Notes: generated from the sequence alone by a model not told the origin. DNA of 64,000 nt from Ancylobacter gelatini (GCF_022601675.1 NZ_JAKVIL010000002.1:186001-250000); one strand, 5' to 3'; positions 45,333 through 53,692 are shown, counted from the stretch's first letter. A program made the numbers and translations.

Positions 45333-46739
45333 ATGCCATTGCCCGATGCCGCGAATTTGACCGCGGCCGCTGCCAGCGAAACTGCCCCCGCCGACGAGTT
45401 CGGCTCCTATATCGCCGCGCATGGCGCGCCCGATATCGTCGAGGTGCTGCTGCCCGACACCCACGGCGTGCTGCGCGGCAAATGGATTCCCGGCACGGCG
45501 GGCGGCAAGATCTGGGGCGACGGCGTCGCCATTCCACTGTCCATCTTCGGGCTGGATATCTGGGGCCGCGAGGTTGAGGAAACCGGGATCCACATCGAGA
45601 CCGGCGACCGCGACGGCATCTGCCGCCCGGTGCCCGGCACGCTGACCCCGGTGCCATGGTCGCCGCGCCCGGCCGCGCAGGTCATGCTGTCCATGTACGA
45701 GCCCGATGCGCGCGGCGGCGAAAGGCCGTGGGATCTCGACCCGCGCCACAAGCTCGCCCGCCAGGTGGCGCGCCTTGCCGCGCTCGGCCTGCACCCGTGC
45801 GTTGCCTTCGAGCTGGAATTCTACCTAATGAAGCCGGCGGCCGGGCACGATGGCGTGCCGCAGCCGGTTTTCGCCGCCTCCTCGACCGGGCCGGCGCGGC
45901 AGAACATGTATTCCATGTCCGACCTCGACGCCTATGCGCCGCTGCTGCACGACATTCGCGAGGCCGCGCGCATTCAGGGCCTGCCGGCGGACACCGTGAT
46001 CTCGGAGGCCGCGCCCGGCCAGTACGAGGTCAATCTCTATCACCGCCGCGACGCCATGGCGGCGGCGGACGACGCGATCCTGCTGCGCCGGCTGATCGAT
46101 GGCGTCGCCCGCAAGCACGGGCTGCGCGCCAGCTTCATGGCCAAGCCCTTCCTCGAATTCGCCGGCTCGGGCATGCATGTCCATGTCAGCCTCACCGACG
46201 CGGCCGGGGGCAATGCCTTCGGCGCGGGAGAGGCGGGCGAGACCCTGCTGAAGAACTGCGCCGCCGGGCTGCTGGAAACCATGGCCGACACCGCCGTGCT
46301 CTATGTGCCGAGCTACAACGGCTTCCGCCGGCTGGTGCCGGGCAGCTATGCCCCGACCGGCATTTCCTGGGGATATGACAATCGCTCGGTGGCGGTGCGC
46401 GTGCCCAACGGTCCGCCCAAGGCGCGCCGGCTGGAACACCGCATCGCCGGTGCCGACGCCCATCCTCACCTCGTGCTGGCGGCGATCCTCGCCGGCATGC
46501 TGGAGGGCATCGATAAGAAGATGGTGCCGCCGGCGCCGCTGGTCGGCAATGCCTATGAGGCGCAGGCCCCGCTGCTGACCTACGATATGGGCGAGGCGAT
46601 CCGCGGCTTCGCCGGTTCCGATTTCGTCGCCCGTGCCTTCGGGCCGGAATATCGGCGGGTGTTCGCCATCATGAAGGAAGCAGAACTGGCTGCCTTCGAG
46701 CGGCGTATCAACCCTCTCGAGTATGAGACGTATTTGTGA
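45333..46739 (+). CDS. Glutamine synthetase family protein, glutamate-polyamine ligase-like
   Basis: A 468-residue member of the GS type I-like amine ligases (PuuA/SpuB/GlnT group), which join glutamate to putrescine or similar amines. Visible are LLPDTHGVLRGKWIPG (N-domain), the Glu-rich metal site CVAFELEFYLM, SEAAPGQYEVNLYH, the His-containing GSGMHVHVSLTDAAGGNAF and the C-terminal RRLEHRIAGADAHPHLVLAAIL. True GlnA regulatory features (adenylylation Tyr loop) are missing. ATG 45333 has AGGTGG close upstream; an ATG at 45294 lies inside the hairpin. It is divergent from the SpuC-like gene and followed by potF. Confidence 0.85.
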   Translation: MPLPDAANLTAAAASETAPADEFGSYIAAHGAPDIVEVLLPDTHGVLRGKWIPGTAGGKIWGDGVAIPLSIFGLDIWGREVEETGIHIETGDRDGICRPVPGTLTPVPWSPRPAAQVMLSMYEPDARGGERPWDLDPRHKLARQVARLAALGLHPCVAFELEFYLMKPAAGHDGVPQPVFAASSTGPARQNMYSMSDLDAYAPLLHDIREAARIQGLPADTVISEAAPGQYEVNLYHRRDAMAAADDAILLRRLIDGVARKHGLRASFMAKPFLEFAGSGMHVHVSLTDAAGGNAFGAGEAGETLLKNCAAGLLETMADTAVLYVPSYNGFRRLVPGSYAPTGISWGYDNRSVAVRVPNGPPKARRLEHRIAGADAHPHLVLAAILAGMLEGIDKKMVPPAPLVGNAYEAQAPLLTYDMGEAIRGFAGSDFVARAFGPEYRRVFAIMKEAELAAFERRINPLEYETYL

Positions 46740-46752
46740 GCGTGCATAAGGC

Positions 46753-46781
46753 TTGAGCAGGCTGGCGCGAGCCTCTAGTCT
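46753..46781 (+). promoter_or_regulatory. Possible promoter of the potF-like gene
   Basis: TTGAGC (46753-46758) and TAGTCT (46776-46781) are 17 bases apart. The spacer is almost filled by the inverted repeat AGGCT-GGCGCG-AGCCT (46759-46774), which would suit a repressor. It implies that the binding protein can be transcribed apart from the GS-like gene. Confidence 0.4.
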
Positions 46782-46836
46782 GCAATGACGTGTTTTCCTA
46801 TCCAGAACACTGCAACCTTCCTTCAAGGAGAACAGG

Positions 46837-47946
46837 ATGTCCCGCCTCCTCTCGACAATCGCGGCAGGCTTCCTCGGCGTGCTGGCGATCTCGCCGGCGT
46901 CCGCCCAGGATAAGGTCGTGAACGTCTACAACTGGTCCGACTATATCGATGAGTCGGTACTGGAGGAGTTCACCAAGGAAACCGGCATCAAGGTACGTTA
47001 CGACGTCTTCGACAGTAACGAGGTGCTGGAGACCAAGCTGCTCGGGGGCAAGACCGGGTACGACGTCGTCGTGCCGACCGGCTCCTTCCTGCAGCGGCAG
47101 ATTCAGGCGGGCGTGTTCGCCAAGCTCGACAAGTCCAAGTTGCCGAACCTCGAATATCAGTGGCCGCTGATTTCCGACCGCCTCGCGGTGTACGATCCCG
47201 GCAATGACTACGCCGTGAACTACATGTGGGGCACCACCGGCATCGGCATCAATGTCGACAAGGTGAAGGAGCGCCTCGGCGACATCCCGCTCAACAGCTG
47301 GGACATCGTGTTCAAGCCGGAAATCCTCGGCAAGCTGAAGGATTGCGGCGTCTACATGCTGGATGGCCCGGAAGAGATCATCCCGACCGCGCTGCGCTAT
47401 CTCGGCCTCGATCCGAACTCCAAGGATCCCAAGGACATCGAGGCCGCCGGCAAGCTGCTGGCGCCGATCCGCAAATTCATCAAGAAGTTCGATTCGTCGG
47501 GCTACATCAACGCCCTGGCGGGCGGCGACATCTGCATCGCGACCGGCTGGTCGGGCGACGTGCTGCAGGCCAAGGCCCGCGCCGAAGAGGCGGCGGAGAA
47601 GACCGGCAAGCCGCCGGTCAACATCGAATACATCATCCCCAAGGAAGGCGCGCTGATGTGGTTCGACAACTTCGCGATCCCGAAGGATGCCCCGCATCCG
47701 GAAGAGGCGCTGGCTTTCATCAACTACATGATGAAGCCTGAAGTCGCGGCGAAGAACTCCGACTATATCGCCTATGCCAGCGGCAGCCTCGGCGCGCAGA
47801 AGTTCATCAGCAAGGACGTTCTGGAGAACCCGTCGATCTACCCGGACAAGGAGACGCAGGACAAGCTCTTCACCGTCACCACCTATCCGCAGAAGGTGCA
47901 GCGCGTCGTCACCCGCACCTGGGGCGACTTCAAGCGCGGCAAGTGA
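46837..47946 (+). CDS. Polyamine ABC transporter binding protein, PotF-like
   Basis: A 369-residue periplasmic protein. The signal peptide ends at SPASAQ, then VVNVYNWSDYIDESVLEEFTKETGIKVRYDVFDSNE, the classic PotF/PotD opening in which the WSDY residues contact the polyamine. Further matches are GKTGYDVVVPTGSFLQRQI, NYMWGTTGIGINVDKVKERLG and GDICIATGWSGDVLQA. A strong AAGGAGAA site precedes the ATG. The ABC permease and ATPase genes that should work with it are absent here; it follows the amine ligase gene and is closed by a good terminator. Putrescine or spermidine is the likely ligand. Confidence 0.92.
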   Translation: MSRLLSTIAAGFLGVLAISPASAQDKVVNVYNWSDYIDESVLEEFTKETGIKVRYDVFDSNEVLETKLLGGKTGYDVVVPTGSFLQRQIQAGVFAKLDKSKLPNLEYQWPLISDRLAVYDPGNDYAVNYMWGTTGIGINVDKVKERLGDIPLNSWDIVFKPEILGKLKDCGVYMLDGPEEIIPTALRYLGLDPNSKDPKDIEAAGKLLAPIRKFIKKFDSSGYINALAGGDICIATGWSGDVLQAKARAEEAAEKTGKPPVNIEYIIPKEGALMWFDNFAIPKDAPHPEEALAFINYMMKPEVAAKNSDYIAYASGSLGAQKFISKDVLENPSIYPDKETQDKLFTVTTYPQKVQRVVTRTWGDFKRGK

Positions 47947-47994
47947 CCCTTCGATTGGCGAGCGTGCAGCGTCCCCGCGGGACGTGACAGGATG

Positions 47995-48020
47995 AGGGCG
48001 CCCCAGCGGGCGCCCTTTTT
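47995..48020 (+). terminator. Rho-independent terminator after the potF-like gene
   Basis: AGGGCGCCC-CAGC-GGGCGCCCT is a perfect 9-bp stem with a tetraloop, followed by TTTTT (48016-48020). It ends the ligase/binding-protein transcript about 50 bases after the stop codon. Confidence 0.9.
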
Positions 48021-48049
48021 CGTGAGAGAGGCCATCGGAGAGAGGCGCG

Positions 48050-48451
48050 ATGTTTTCCCATATCCATGTCGGCGTCGGCGATTTCGGCCGGGCCATGGCC
48101 TTCTATGCGCCGCTGCTGCAAGCGCTGGGGCTGGAGCTGAAATTCGTCGAGCCGGAGCATCCGTGGGCGGGATGGAAGATGCCAGGCGTCGACCGCCCGC
48201 TCTTCATCATCGGCGCGCCCCATGACGGCGCGCCGCAACATCCCGGTAATGGCCAGATGACGGCGTTTCAGGTCGCGCGCCGCGCCGATGTCGACCGGTT
48301 GCATGCTCTGGCGCTGGAACTTGGCGGCGCGGACGAGGGCGCGCCGGGGCTGCGGCCGCAGTACCACGCCGATTATTACGGCGCCTATTTCCGTGACACG
48401 GAAGGCAACAAGCTCTGCCTGTGCTGTCACGCGGCCGAGCCGGCGCGCTAG
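48050..48451 (+). CDS. VOC family (glyoxalase-like) protein
   Basis: A 133-residue vicinal-oxygen-chelate protein: FSHIHVGVGDFGRAMAFYAPLLQALGLEL at the start, with the first metal His, and DYYGAYFRDTEGNKLCLCCH at the end, with the Glu of the metal site. The fold serves glyoxalases, dioxygenases and antibiotic-binding proteins; this short stand-alone form has no assigned substrate. A GGAGAGAGG ribosome site precedes the ATG. It begins 30 bases after the terminator of the potF-like gene, so it probably has its own promoter. Its stop overlaps the end of the convergent lpxXL gene by four bases. Confidence 0.85.
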   Translation: MFSHIHVGVGDFGRAMAFYAPLLQALGLELKFVEPEHPWAGWKMPGVDRPLFIIGAPHDGAPQHPGNGQMTAFQVARRADVDRLHALALELGGADEGAPGLRPQYHADYYGAYFRDTEGNKLCLCCHAAEPAR

Positions 48452-49353
48452 TTCCGCCAGCGGCGATAGAACCAGGTCCATTGCTCGGGATGCTCGCGCA
48501 CCCAGCCCTCGACCACCGAGGTGATGGCCTGCATCGACCCGTCGACGTCGATCTTGCCGTCCTTGTCGCGCGGCAGGTTGAGCGGAGGTGTGCAGGTGAT
48601 GCGGAACCGCCCGCCGGGCAGACGGATCACGCGGACCCCGTGCACCGGGCATTCATAGAGCCGGGCGAGGCGCGCAATGGTCGGGTTCGATGAACAGGGC
48701 TGGCCGAAGAAATTCACCGTTGGCCCGCCGCGCCGGCTCTGGTCGACGAGGATGCCCAGATGCTTGCCCTGATCGAGCACCGCGGCCAGTTCGAACACCG
48801 CGACATGGGAGGCGGCGACGAGATTGCCCATCACGCTGGCGCGGGCGTTGAACAGCAGGTCGGCGAAGAACTGGTTGTCGGGCGCGCGGAACAGCACCGC
48901 GCTGTCCAGCCCCTGCGCGGCAGCGGCGATGGCGGGCAGTTCCCAGTTCGCCAGATGCGCGGTGAAGACGAGCGCGGGCTTGCCGTCGGTGCGCATGGCG
49001 ACGAAGTTCGAGACACCCGTGGTCTCGATTCGGCTCTTCGACGGCTCCCACATATTGTATTGCCAGATGCGGTCGAGATGTACGAACTCACCGGCCATCC
49101 GGCCGAGATTGTCCCACATGCCGACAGCGATGGCGCGCCGCTCGGCTTCGGTCTTTTCCGGGTAGGCGAGGGCCAGGTTCTTCAGCGCCGTGCGGTTGAT
49201 CGAGGTGAGCGGCCCGATCCTGCGCGCCCAGAAGCCGCCGACCCAGGAGGCGAATTGCGGCGGCTGCAGGCGCATCACGCGGATCAGCGTCCACACGGCC
49301 GCTGATAGCGCCTTGTCGCGCAGCCTCTTGTGCCAGGGCAGGGCCGTGGTCAA
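48448..49353 (-). CDS. lpxXL: Lipid A very-long-chain acyltransferase LpxXL
   Basis: A 301-residue LpxL/HtrB-family inner-membrane acyltransferase. The catalytic His-x4-Glu appears as TAHLANWELPAIA, with LFRAPDNQFFADLL and the late block GILVDQSRRGGPTVNFFGQPC, where the RR and FFGQP residues match the family. The neighbours identify it as LpxXL, which transfers the C28 hydroxy fatty acid from AcpXL to lipid A in rhizobia and Brucella. It is the last gene of the seven-gene operon, 19 bases after the dehydrogenase. Translation appears to start at TTG with CGGAGAA upstream. Confidence 0.9.
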   Translation of the reverse strand: MTTALPWHKRLRDKALSAAVWTLIRVMRLQPPQFASWVGGFWARRIGPLTSINRTALKNLALAYPEKTEAERRAIAVGMWDNLGRMAGEFVHLDRIWQYNMWEPSKSRIETTGVSNFVAMRTDGKPALVFTAHLANWELPAIAAAAQGLDSAVLFRAPDNQFFADLLFNARASVMGNLVAASHVAVFELAAVLDQGKHLGILVDQSRRGGPTVNFFGQPCSSNPTIARLARLYECPVHGVRVIRLPGGRFRITCTPPLNLPRDKDGKIDVDGSMQAITSVVEGWVREHPEQWTWFYRRWRN

Positions 49354-49372
49354 TGCGCGAATTCTCCGGGCG

Positions 49373-50395
49373 TCAGAAGGTGATGACGACCTTGCCGAAC
49401 ACCCGGCGGGTCTCCAGGCGCTCCAGTCCTTTCTCGAACTCTTCGAGCGGGAACTGACTGTCGATCACCGGCTTCACCCCGCGCGCCATACGCACCAGCC
49501 CGTCCGAAATGGCGCGGATCGGCGCGCCGAACGAGCCGATGATGCGGTACTGGCGCTGGAACAGCTGCATCAGGTTCATGTTCACCGAGACGCCCGAGGT
49601 CGAGCCGCAGGTGACGAGGCGGGCGCCCGGCCGCATGGAGAGCAGCGAGCCATTCCAGGTCTCCGCCCCGACATGCTCGAACACGACGTCGACGCCCTTC
49701 TTCTTGGTGATCTTGCGGACCTCGTGCTCGAAGCGCTCGGTCTTGTAGTTGATGACGTGATCGGCGCCGAGCGCCAGCGCCTTGGCGCATTTCTCGTCGT
49801 CGCCGGCGGTGGTGATGACGGTGCAGCCAATCTCCTTGGCCATGCGGATCGCCACCGTGCCGATGCCGGAGCCCGCCGCGTGGACCAGAATGGTCTCGCC
49901 GGGCTCGAGCCTGGCGTTGTCGAACAGCATGTGCTCGACCGTGGAAAAGGTGACGGGCGCGGTCGCGGCATCCACCCAGTCGATGCCCTCGGGAATCGGC
50001 ACGCAGAGCCGATCCTTGATGTTCAGCTGATCGCGGGCGAAGCCGTCGACATGGAAGCCCATGACGCCGGCGACCTCCTCGCACAGATTGTCACGGCCGG
50101 CCTTGCACATGCGGCACTGGCCGCAGGTGAGCGCGCCATACATGGCGACGCGCGAGCCCGGCTTGAAGCGGGTCACACCCTCGCCGACCGCCGTCACCTC
50201 GCCCACCGCCTCGGCACCGACCACGAGCGGCATCTTGCGCTTGGCGAAGGCCATGCCGCGCCAGCCCCAGACGTCGATATGGTTGAGTGCGAGCGCCTTG
50301 ACGGCGACCTGAACCTCGCCGGGCGCCGGGGCGTCGGGGGCGGGGAGGTCGACCAGGGAAAGCTGGCGGTCGGAGACGAGTTGAAGCGCGCGCAT
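49373..50395 (-). CDS. Zinc-type alcohol dehydrogenase-like protein of the acpXL operon
   Basis: A 340-residue medium-chain dehydrogenase/reductase. The structural zinc lobe is intact as CGQCRMCKAGRDNLC, the cofactor loop is HAAGSGIGTVAIRMAKEIG and ITTAGDDEKCAKALALGADHVI follows. In rhizobial acpXL clusters the same position is held by the adh2XL (fabXL) gene, thought to act in the hydroxylation or reduction steps of long-chain acyl synthesis, or as an enoyl reductase; the step is not settled. ATG 50395 has AGGAG about 11 bases upstream; a GTG at 50407 is the alternative. It lies 25 to 40 bases from both neighbours. Confidence 0.85.
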   Translation of the reverse strand: MRALQLVSDRQLSLVDLPAPDAPAPGEVQVAVKALALNHIDVWGWRGMAFAKRKMPLVVGAEAVGEVTAVGEGVTRFKPGSRVAMYGALTCGQCRMCKAGRDNLCEEVAGVMGFHVDGFARDQLNIKDRLCVPIPEGIDWVDAATAPVTFSTVEHMLFDNARLEPGETILVHAAGSGIGTVAIRMAKEIGCTVITTAGDDEKCAKALALGADHVINYKTERFEHEVRKITKKKGVDVVFEHVGAETWNGSLLSMRPGARLVTCGSTSGVSVNMNLMQLFQRQYRIIGSFGAPIRAISDGLVRMARGVKPVIDSQFPLEEFEKGLERLETRRVFGKVVITF

Positions 50396-50432
50396 GGCGT
50401 GGCTCACTCCTGAAACAGAGTACGAGAAAACA

Positions 50433-51188
50433 TCAGCGCTGGATGGCTAGTGCAGCGGTAAGCCCGCCGTCAACCGGAAGTGTCGCTCCGGTCACATAAG
50501 CCGCGCCAGGTGAGAGCAGAAAATCCACCACGCCGGCCACATCCGCCGGCCGCGCGAAGCGCCCGGCCGGTATCTGCTTCTCGACATTGGCGCGATAGGC
50601 GGCGTAAGGCTCCAGCATCGCGGTATCCACGAAACCGGGCGCGACCACGTTGACGGTCACGCCGCGCCGCGCGCTCTCGATGGCGAGGGTGCGGCAATAG
50701 CCGGCCAGCGCGGCCTTGGAGCCGGCATAGATGGCGTTGCCCGCATTGGCGACATCGGCCGCGATCGAACCGATGGCGACGATACGCCCGGCGCGGGCGC
50801 GGGTCATCGGGCGCACCAGCGCGCCGGCAAGGCGCACGAAGGACCAGTAGTTCACCTGCATAAGCTCTTCCGCCTTCGTCTGGTCGACGAGCGCGGCGAG
50901 CGTGTCATAGCTGGTGCCGGCATTGTGGACGAAGCCGAAATAGGCGGGCTCCTCGGCGACCTCGGCCGCGAAGGCGCCGACCGCCGCTTTGTCGGCGAGG
51001 TCGAGGCTGCGGGGCGTGAGGATTGCGTCGGGCTTTTCGGCCTTGATCGCCTCGATCAGTGCCTGCGCTTCCGCGGTCGCGGTGCGCACGGTGAACACCA
51101 CCTCGAAGCCGGCGAGTGCCAGCGCCCGCACGATCGCGGCGCCCACGCCGCGACCGCCGCCGGTAACCAGAACACGCGATGAGGTCAC
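50433..51188 (-). CDS. FabG-like short-chain reductase inside the acpXL operon
   Basis: A 251-residue SDR: cofactor loop VLVTGGGRGVGAAIVRALALAG, Asn in VHNAGTSYDTLAAL, Ser in IVAIGSIAADVANAGNAIY, the Tyr-x3-Lys in YAGSKAALAGYCRTLAIES and the tail YVTGATLPVDGGL, all in the order found in 3-oxoacyl-ACP reductases. Its GTG start overlaps the fabF1 stop as GTGA, so it is translationally coupled to the ketosynthase. The well-studied rhizobial clusters that I know do not include this gene; here it would supply the keto-reduction step of each elongation round. The substrate is inferred from position. Confidence 0.87.
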   Translation of the reverse strand: MTSSRVLVTGGGRGVGAAIVRALALAGFEVVFTVRTATAEAQALIEAIKAEKPDAILTPRSLDLADKAAVGAFAAEVAEEPAYFGFVHNAGTSYDTLAALVDQTKAEELMQVNYWSFVRLAGALVRPMTRARAGRIVAIGSIAADVANAGNAIYAGSKAALAGYCRTLAIESARRGVTVNVVAPGFVDTAMLEPYAAYRANVEKQIPAGRFARPADVAGVVDFLLSPGAAYVTGATLPVDGGLTAALAIQR

Positions 51189-52465
51189 GCCGGCTCGCCC
51201 GTCATGATCAGGCAGACATTCTGGCCGCCGAAGCCGAAGGAGTTCGACATCACCCGCTTCACCTGCGCGTCGCGCGCGACATTCGGCACCACGTCGAGCG
51301 GGATCGCCGGGTCCGGCGTCTCGTAATTGATGGTCGGCGGAATGCGGCCGTTCAGAATGGTCAGCAGCGAGGCCACGGCCTCGATGGCGCCGGCGGCGGT
51401 CAGCGTGTGGCCGATCATCGACTTGTTGGACGACAGCGGGATCGAGCCGATGCGCTCGCCGAACACCGCCGACATGCCGGTGAACTCCATGCGGTCGTTC
51501 TCGGGCGTCGAGGTGCCGTGAGCGTTGATGTAGTCGATGTCTTCGGGCGCGACGCCGGCATCGGCCAGCGCGGCGCGCATGCAGCCGATCACGGGCTTCG
51601 CATCCGGGGAGGAGCGGGTGCGGTGGAAGCTGTCGGCCATCTCGCCCACGCCTTCCAGCACGCCGAGGATCTTTGCCCCGCGCGCCACGGCGTGTTCGAG
51701 GCTCTCCAGCACCAGCGCCCCGGCACCTTCCGCGATGATGAAGCCGTCACGGTTCTTGGCGAAGGGACGCGAGGCCGCTTCCGGGACGTCGTTATTGGTG
51801 GAGAGCGCGGACAGCAGCGAGAAGCGGATCAGCGCTTCGGCCGTCACCGAGCCGTCGGTGGCGATGGAAAGCGCCGCGTCGCAATCGCCGCGCCGGATCG
51901 CCTCGACCGCGAGCTGGATCGAGGTGTTGCCGGACGCGCAGGCGGTGGACAGCGAAATCGGCTGGCCGCGCGTGCCGAAGCGGTCGGCCAGATGGTCGGC
52001 GATCGAGCCGTAGAGGAAGCGCTCGTGCCAGGCGTCGTGCCCGCCGGTCTCGGCGGCGCGCAGCAGGTCGTCATAGGAGATCGGGCCGTTCGCGGCCGAT
52101 TCCTGCGCGAGAATGCGGCGCTGCGGCCATTCCAGTTCGATCGGCGGCACGGCGCAGAACAGCGGACCGGGGAAGTTGCCCTTGGAGCCGATGCCGGATT
52201 CGGCGATCGCCTCTTCCGCCGCGAGCTGGGCCAGTTCCTCGGAGAGGTCCGGCGCGGTGCGCCCGCTCTCGGGCAGGAAATCGACCGTGCCGGCGATGGT
52301 GGTCTTCATCGTCTCGATCGGGAAGCGGGTGATGCGGTGAATGCCGGACTTGCCGGCGGTCAACTTCGCCCAATTATCCTGCTTGCCCTGGCCGAGCGAG
52401 GTCACCATGCCCATGCCGGTCACGACGACGATCGGCCGGCCGGCCTTGTCGGTATAGGACGCCAT
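51185..52465 (-). CDS. fabF1: Beta-ketoacyl-ACP synthase FabF1 of the VLCFA operon
   Basis: A 426-residue thiolase-fold ketosynthase with a complete active site: Cys176 in STACASGNTSIQLA, the first His in NAHGTSTPENDRME, the Lys/His pair in SNKSMIGHTLTAAGAIE and the closing NSFGFGGQN. It should elongate acyl chains on AcpXL to C26-C28. The ATG at 52465 (MASYTDKAGRPIVVVTGMG) is preferred over 52498. It sits between fabF2 and the FabG-like gene. A tight palindrome GGAGCCA-G-TGGCTCC (52479-52493) lies in the 42-base gap before it and may influence its translation. Confidence 0.92.
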   Translation of the reverse strand: MASYTDKAGRPIVVVTGMGMVTSLGQGKQDNWAKLTAGKSGIHRITRFPIETMKTTIAGTVDFLPESGRTAPDLSEELAQLAAEEAIAESGIGSKGNFPGPLFCAVPPIELEWPQRRILAQESAANGPISYDDLLRAAETGGHDAWHERFLYGSIADHLADRFGTRGQPISLSTACASGNTSIQLAVEAIRRGDCDAALSIATDGSVTAEALIRFSLLSALSTNNDVPEAASRPFAKNRDGFIIAEGAGALVLESLEHAVARGAKILGVLEGVGEMADSFHRTRSSPDAKPVIGCMRAALADAGVAPEDIDYINAHGTSTPENDRMEFTGMSAVFGERIGSIPLSSNKSMIGHTLTAAGAIEAVASLLTILNGRIPPTINYETPDPAIPLDVVPNVARDAQVKRVMSNSFGFGGQNVCLIMTGEPA

Positions 52466-52478
52466 TATTTCATCCTCA

Positions 52479-52493
52479 GGAGCCAGTGGCTCC
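52479..52493 (-). promoter_or_regulatory. Short hairpin in the fabF2-fabF1 gap
   Basis: GGAGCCA-G-TGGCTCC, 7-base arms with a single central base. It lies 14 bases upstream of the fabF1 ATG and contains the GGAG that might otherwise act as a ribosome site for the upstream ATG at 52498. It could be a processing or translation-control element. Confidence 0.35.
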
Positions 52494-52507
52494 CTCATAT
52501 AAGCGGT

Positions 52508-53692
52508 TCAGTCGACGCTCTCCACGAGCGCCACGCCTTCACCGCGCCAATGCCCCACTCCGGTGACGATGGCACGCTTCAGCGTTCCATCGAAAGGCTT
52601 TTCCAGCGGCTCGCCCTCCAGCGGGGGGAACAGGCCGCCCTTGGAGACCGCGAGCGCGGCGATGGCGAGCGCCACCGGCATCTGCGCTTCAAGTCCGTGG
52701 CCCACGCGATCGGTGACCGAGCGGACCGGCAGGCCGGAGCGCGCCAGAACCGCGGCTTCCGCCGCGGTCGGCTCGGGAGCGCCGCAGGCGGCGGACAGCA
52801 CCGCGGTGGCCTCGTCGCTGCCGCCGCGCGCCACGGTCACCAGTTCCTCGATCATGGCTTCCACAGCGCCCGCCTCGGTGCGGCGCGCGCGCTCGGACCA
52901 CACGCCGGAGAGCTTGGCGATCGGGGTCGCCCCGCGCGCCATGGCGTGCTCGGGCGATTCCAGAACCAGGAAGGCGCCGGCCGAGCCGGTGGGAATGCCC
53001 TTGGCTGCCGCCAGAACCGGCGACCAGGGAGCCATCATGGCGAGGCGCTTGAGCGCGAACAGCAGCAGCATGTCGCGCCGCTCGGCATTGTAGGCGCCGC
53101 CGACCAGGGCGATTTCGCTGGTGCCGGCCGCGATGCGCGACCAGCCGATGCGCACCGCATCGGTACCCGAACTCTCTTCGCCCATGAAGGTGCGCGAGGA
53201 GCCGGTGACACCGTGCACGATCGAGATGTTGCCCGCCAGCAGATTGGAGAGCTGGGCGAGGAACAGGGTCGGGCGCAGGTTGGACTGGAGCTGCTCGTTC
53301 AGGAAGACGTCGGGCTTGGCCTGCTTCTCGATGTCGGTGAGGATGGCGCCGTCGACCGACTGGTCGCGCTCGCCGCCGCCCGCCGCCACCACCATGTCGG
53401 TGCGGCCGAGAATCTCCTTGTCGCCCTTGATGCCGGCGGAATCGAGCGCGAGGCCGGCGGCATAGGTGCCGATCCGCTGCCACGGCTCCATCTGGCGCTG
53501 GTCACCCCTCTTGGGGATCTGCTTGTCGAACTCGACCTTGGCCAGCGGGTGCACCACGTAAGGCGCGAAGCCGGTCTCGTCGACCACCGGGCGCGTGCCG
53601 GCTTTGAGGGCATCCCAATGGGCTTCAAGTCCTTCACCGAGCGACGAGACAAGCCCGATGCCGGTGATCCAGACGTCGCGACGTTCAGACAT
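52508..53692 (-). CDS. fabF2: Ketosynthase-like FabF2 lacking the catalytic cysteine
   Basis: A 394-residue ketosynthase-fold protein (ITGIGLVSSLGEGLEAHW start, GGGERDQSVDG and LAQLSNLLAGNISIVHG core). Where FabF enzymes have an ACxSG nucleophile, this protein reads IVHGVTGSSRTFMGEES (about residues 158-174) with no Cys. The NAHGTSTPxxD His is also missing (AACGAPEPTAAEAAV), while a GHGLEAQ block survives in place of the last His. It is therefore probably not a condensing enzyme alone and may pair with FabF1 as a chain-length factor. Translation starts at 53692, overlapping the fabZ stop by eight bases. Confidence 0.88.
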   Translation of the reverse strand: MSERRDVWITGIGLVSSLGEGLEAHWDALKAGTRPVVDETGFAPYVVHPLAKVEFDKQIPKRGDQRQMEPWQRIGTYAAGLALDSAGIKGDKEILGRTDMVVAAGGGERDQSVDGAILTDIEKQAKPDVFLNEQLQSNLRPTLFLAQLSNLLAGNISIVHGVTGSSRTFMGEESSGTDAVRIGWSRIAAGTSEIALVGGAYNAERRDMLLLFALKRLAMMAPWSPVLAAAKGIPTGSAGAFLVLESPEHAMARGATPIAKLSGVWSERARRTEAGAVEAMIEELVTVARGGSDEATAVLSAACGAPEPTAAEAAVLARSGLPVRSVTDRVGHGLEAQMPVALAIAALAVSKGGLFPPLEGEPLEKPFDGTLKRAIVTGVGHWRGEGVALVESVD

